Source: Sphingobacteriales bacterium
GTDB lineage: Bacteria > Bacteroidota > Bacteroidia > Chitinophagales > Chitinophagaceae
Direction of reading: 5' to 3'
Length of the DNA stretch: 64,000 nt
NCBI GenBank assembly: GCA_027484425.1
Contig: JAIXSZ010000064.1
Coordinates: 1 to 64,000 of the forward strand
Shown here: one piece after another, positions 61,341 through 64,000 of the stretch
Numbering within the stretch: position 1 is the first letter of the stretch
How the letters are laid out: every line of letters starts with the position of its first letter
Notes under the pieces: generated by a model
Database searches by the model: none
Told to the model about the DNA's origin: nothing
Seen by the model: only the letters and a program-made list of their open reading frames with translations
Made by a program: the position numbers and the translations under genes

Positions 61341-62168
61341 CTAAGACTCTGTTAAGCTTTTATACAGATCGAGCAGTGGGGTTACATCTTCCTTCCAGCT
61401 CTCTTCGTATTGCAACACTTTTTTATACTTAGTAGGTTTCAGTTCGTCAGTTACTCTTTTATCTACCGCCTCAGATCCATACACTATCACATCCGCACTT
61501 TTACCCGCACCTATGGTCAGCGCCACATTATCACAGTCTTTAAAGGGCTCCATATCCTTGTCCTTTATATCTGTGCTGATGATAGCTTTTTTCATGAAGT
61601 TGGGGTTCAACTTCTCTTTAAACTGATCTGCTTGCGCTGTATATATAACTTTCGAATATCCGAAAACAGGTTCTTTTTTATAAGTTGTTTTCAGATACAG
61701 AGGCACCAGCGATGTCATCCAGCCATGGCAATGAATAACGTGGGGCGGCCATCCAAATTTTTTAACAGTCTCTAGCGCACTTTTACAGAAGAAAATCATA
61801 CGTTCGCCATTGTCGTCAAAGAAGTTATCCTGATCGTCGCGAAACACAGACTTACGCTTAAAGTAATCCTCATTGTCCATGAAGTACACTTGAAGGCGTG
61901 CATTAGGAAGAGACGCTACCTTGATAATAAGCGGATAGTCGTCTTTGTCTACAATAATGTTGATACCCGAAAGGCGCACAACCTCATGTAGGCGGTGGCG
62001 ACGTTCGTTGATAACCCCGAAACGAGGCATTATAACCCGAATTTCTAAACCTGAGTCAAAAGTCTTGATAGCCAGGTTGTTTAGTATCTGTGCAAAATCA
62101 GTAAACTCAGTGTATGGAGAAAGCTCGTTGGCAATAATTAAAACACGTTTCTTTGTGTCTGCAGACAT
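61341..62168 (-). CDS. Glycogen/starch synthase-like protein, N-terminal GT5 domain only
   Basis: 275 residues from ATG 62166-62168; a longer frame begins at 62252. The start RVLIIANELSPYTEFTDFAQ and EIRVIMPRFGVINERRHRLH match the catalytic (ADP-glucose) N-domain of glycosyltransferase family 5. VIHCHGWMTSLVPLYLKTTY lies near 145. The C-terminal half of a normal GT5 enzyme is absent, so activity is doubtful; a regulatory or scaffold role is possible. This short form beside DUF4270 and glmS is common in Bacteroidetes. On the minus strand a TAATTTTG box lies at 62213-62220. Confidence 0.85.
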   Translation of the reverse strand: MSADTKKRVLIIANELSPYTEFTDFAQILNNLAIKTFDSGLEIRVIMPRFGVINERRHRLHEVVRLSGINIIVDKDDYPLIIKVASLPNARLQVYFMDNEDYFKRKSVFRDDQDNFFDDNGERMIFFCKSALETVKKFGWPPHVIHCHGWMTSLVPLYLKTTYKKEPVFGYSKVIYTAQADQFKEKLNPNFMKKAIISTDIKDKDMEPFKDCDNVALTIGAGKSADVIVYGSEAVDKRVTDELKPTKYKKVLQYEESWKEDVTPLLDLYKSLTES

Positions 62169-62212
62169 GCTAAGAAATTGATTATTTGGTAAGAAATAAT
62201 AAAAACAGTCTG

Positions 62213-62220
62213 CAAAATTA
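62213..62220 (-). promoter_or_regulatory. -7 box for the synthase / DUF4270 / glmS unit
   Basis: TAATTTTG on the minus strand, 45 bases upstream of the synthase-like start, fits TAnnTTTG. The -33 element is not clear; a TTG at 62237-62239 is the nearest, spaced 16 bases away. Confidence 0.45.
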
Positions 62221-62274
62221 CGAAAATATTGAATTCCAACCGTACTTTGCACGCTGCAAACCTAAAATAGTTAT

Positions 62275-63120
62275 ATGGTCATCCTCAAACAGACCAAAGA
62301 CATACAAAGTTTTATAGCTCAGCAAAAGGCAGCCGGTAAGAGAATAGGGTTTATCCCTACCATGGGTGCATTGCACAGTGGGCACATATCGTTGGTCAAT
62401 AAGTGTATAGCTGATAACATGCTTTCGGTATGTAGCATCTTCTTAAACCCAACCCAATTTAACGACAAAAAAGACTTAGAAAAATATCCAGTCTCTACCG
62501 ATAAAGACATAGAGTTACTGCTCAGAGCAAATTGTGATGTGTTATTTCTGCCATCTGCCACCGAGGTTTACCCAGGTGGTAGTGACCTGGCAACTACTTT
62601 CGACTTCGGATATCTTGAAACCGTCCTGGAAGGAGCAACTCGTCCCGGACACTTCAAAGGAGTAGGACAGGTAGTAGCCAGACTGCTCGACATTGTACAA
62701 CCACACACTTTATATCTAGGGCAAAAAGACTACCAGCAATGTATGGTAATCAAAGAACTGGTGCATCAGCTAGGCAACTCATCACCTGTTGTAGCTATCT
62801 GCCCCACTACTCGCGAGGCTGACGGACTGGCTATGAGCTCCCGCAACCGTAGGCTCACCACCCCTCAGCGTGCATTGGCTGGCATCATTTATCAGTGCCT
62901 AGTATCGATTCAGGCCAAACAAGATAACGGCAATTTTGACATTGTAAAAAAAGAATGCGAAGAGCTGCTAGCCGCAAAAGGTTTTGCGACAGAATATGTA
63001 GCCCTTGCGAACGCTAATGACCTCACCATACTGCATCAGTACACCCCTGGTACACCCACAGTGGCGCTTATAGCGGCTCGTATAGGCGAAATAAGGCTTA
63101 TAGACAATATTATACTTTAG
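62275..63120 (+). CDS. panC: Pantothenate synthetase
   Basis: 281 residues. Family motifs are visible: IPTMGALHSGHISLVNK near 28 (HxGH-type nucleotide-binding), FLNPTQFNDKKDLEKYP near 57, GQKDYQQCMVIKEL near 148, and SSRNRRLT near 186. It joins pantoate and beta-alanine using ATP in coenzyme A biosynthesis. Divergent from the synthase-like gene. Confidence 0.97.
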   Translation: MVILKQTKDIQSFIAQQKAAGKRIGFIPTMGALHSGHISLVNKCIADNMLSVCSIFLNPTQFNDKKDLEKYPVSTDKDIELLLRANCDVLFLPSATEVYPGGSDLATTFDFGYLETVLEGATRPGHFKGVGQVVARLLDIVQPHTLYLGQKDYQQCMVIKELVHQLGNSSPVVAICPTTREADGLAMSSRNRRLTTPQRALAGIIYQCLVSIQAKQDNGNFDIVKKECEELLAAKGFATEYVALANANDLTILHQYTPGTPTVALIAARIGEIRLIDNIIL

Positions 63121-63254
63121 TGCACATGGCACAAGTTCATTTTATTGTTTTCAGCTTACCTTCATTGTTATGAAGTGTTATATTAACTCAGAATCATTAT
63201 ACCATACTTCCTTATAGTTGTGGCAAAACGTATGCTCAATAAAATCTTTGAAAG

Positions 63255-64000
63255 GTGCTGATAGATAATCACGGCAGAAACATCAATTACCTGCGTCTCG
63301 CAGTCACAGACAGGTGCAACCTCCGTTGCTTCTACTGTATGCCCGAGCATGGTATAGATTGGCTGTCGCGCACCGACCTAATGAGCTACGAAGAAATGTT
63401 GCGTATCACTACCCTGCTGGTACATCATGGCATCAGCAAAATACGCATCACAGGTGGCGAGCCTTTTGTAAGAAAAGATATCATGACTTTTATCGCCGCT
63501 CTTTCAAAACTCAACAACCTACAAGAACTCACCCTCACCACCAACGGCGTACTCACCGCTCCCCACATACCCGAACTGAAAAAATATGGTGTAAAATCTG
63601 TAAACCTCAGTCTGGATACGCTCAACAGAGAACGTTTTTTTGCCATTACCCGCCGCGACGAACTACCTGCAGTTATGCACACACTGCAACAACTACTCAG
63701 TAACGGCATAGTAGTAAAGCTCAATGCGGTTGTGATGGATGGAAAGAATACACAAGATATATTGCCACTGGTGGCATTGACCAAAGACATGCCTGTAAGT
63801 GTGCGTTTTATAGAGGAAATGCCATTCAATGGCAGCGGCAATGCCGCTACCTCAATAACATGGGACTATCTAAAAATATTAGAAACCATCAAACAGTCGT
63901 ACCCTCTCATCAGAAAGCTGCCAGACCCTCCTTACTCCACCTCATACAACTACCAGATACCTGGTCATAAAGGTAACGTAGGGATCATAGCAGCCTATAC
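63255..64000 (+). CDS. moaA: GTP 3',8-cyclase, radical SAM enzyme (3'-truncated by window edge)
   Basis: About 248 codons are visible from GTG 63255; an in-frame TGA at 63249-63251 rules out an earlier start. The radical SAM cluster is RCNLRCFYC (Cys21, 25, 28), followed by GGEP near 70 and the MoaA pattern NLSLDTLNRERF and VRFIEEMPF. The reading frame is continuous to the edge, with no frameshift. The enzyme turns GTP into 3',8-cyclo-7,8-dihydro-GTP in molybdenum cofactor synthesis. Confidence 0.93.
   Translation, partial: MLIDNHGRNINYLRLAVTDRCNLRCFYCMPEHGIDWLSRTDLMSYEEMLRITTLLVHHGISKIRITGGEPFVRKDIMTFIAALSKLNNLQELTLTTNGVLTAPHIPELKKYGVKSVNLSLDTLNRERFFAITRRDELPAVMHTLQQLLSNGIVVKLNAVVMDGKNTQDILPLVALTKDMPVSVRFIEEMPFNGSGNAATSITWDYLKILETIKQSYPLIRKLPDPPYSTSYNYQIPGHKGNVGIIAAY

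Noticed and set aside
63225..63260. Broken or frameshifted moaA start
   Set aside because: The ATG at about 63232 is out of frame and soon stops, but GTG 63255 gives a normal MoaA N-terminus, so there is no need to invoke damage.
63314..63703. Separate 129-codon gene at the right end
   Set aside because: It is a wrong-frame shadow of moaA, whose own frame is open from GTG 63255 to the edge.

Overview
The window comes from a Gram-negative Bacteroidetes genome, most likely a Chitinophagaceae-like lineage. The evidence is: two giant secreted proteins with type IX secretion (T9SS) C-terminal signals, a TonB receptor with a carboxypeptidase-like N-terminal domain, a DUF4270 lipoprotein, an MbnP-like lipoprotein, lipid A genes (lpxD, an lpxR-like gene), start sites without strong Shine-Dalgarno sequences, and promoters of the TTTG / TAnnTTTG type. 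No species can be named from the sequence alone.

Positions 1 to about 14,086 look like one end of an integrated genomic island. From left to right they hold: a leftward two-gene defence-like operon (PLD-SNF2 helicase, then an Eco57I-type DNA methylase that runs off the left edge); a rightward three-gene outer-membrane cluster (137-aa small protein, PepSY-like protein, TonB receptor); a coiled-coil gene of unknown function; a hipB-hipA toxin-antitoxin pair with a visible operator; and a small gene translationally coupled to a large serine recombinase. The recombinase reading frame runs into the 3' half of an initiator tRNA-fMet gene and stops at its anticodon. This marks the tRNA as the probable attachment site and the right boundary of the island. 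The other boundary lies outside the window.

From 14,117 to the right end the genes look like host chromosome. 14.2-24.7 kb (all minus strand) is a surface and stress block: lmo0937-type membrane peptide, two small beta-barrels, a lipoprotein, CsbD, two small secreted or membrane proteins, an OmpA protein with calcium-binding-type repeats, and a 1792-aa ice-binding-like / Ig-repeat T9SS protein. 24.9-28.4 kb holds an AraC-type regulator and a hybrid kinase plus receiver pair forming a full phosphorelay. 28.5-36.5 kb holds a SAM hydroxide adenosyltransferase, lpxD, a class D beta-lactamase-like lipoprotein, pyrG, a TlpA-like thioredoxin, an esterase, and an MbnP / CNGKC-protein pair. 36.5-45.7 kb holds a TamB-like protein, a GlcNAc-kinase-like ATPase, an LpxR-like protein, and an ECF sigma factor overlapping a membrane/beta-barrel protein.

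46.0-57.4 kb is one very large gene, about 3770 aa, with 38 Ig-like repeats and a T9SS signal. 58.0-62.2 kb is a leftward unit of glmS, a DUF4270 lipoprotein gene and a glycogen-synthase-like gene. It is divergent from panC, and a moaA truncated by the window edge follows. Several hairpin terminators and Bacteroidetes-type promoters are listed. No CRISPR array, rRNA or insertion sequence was seen.
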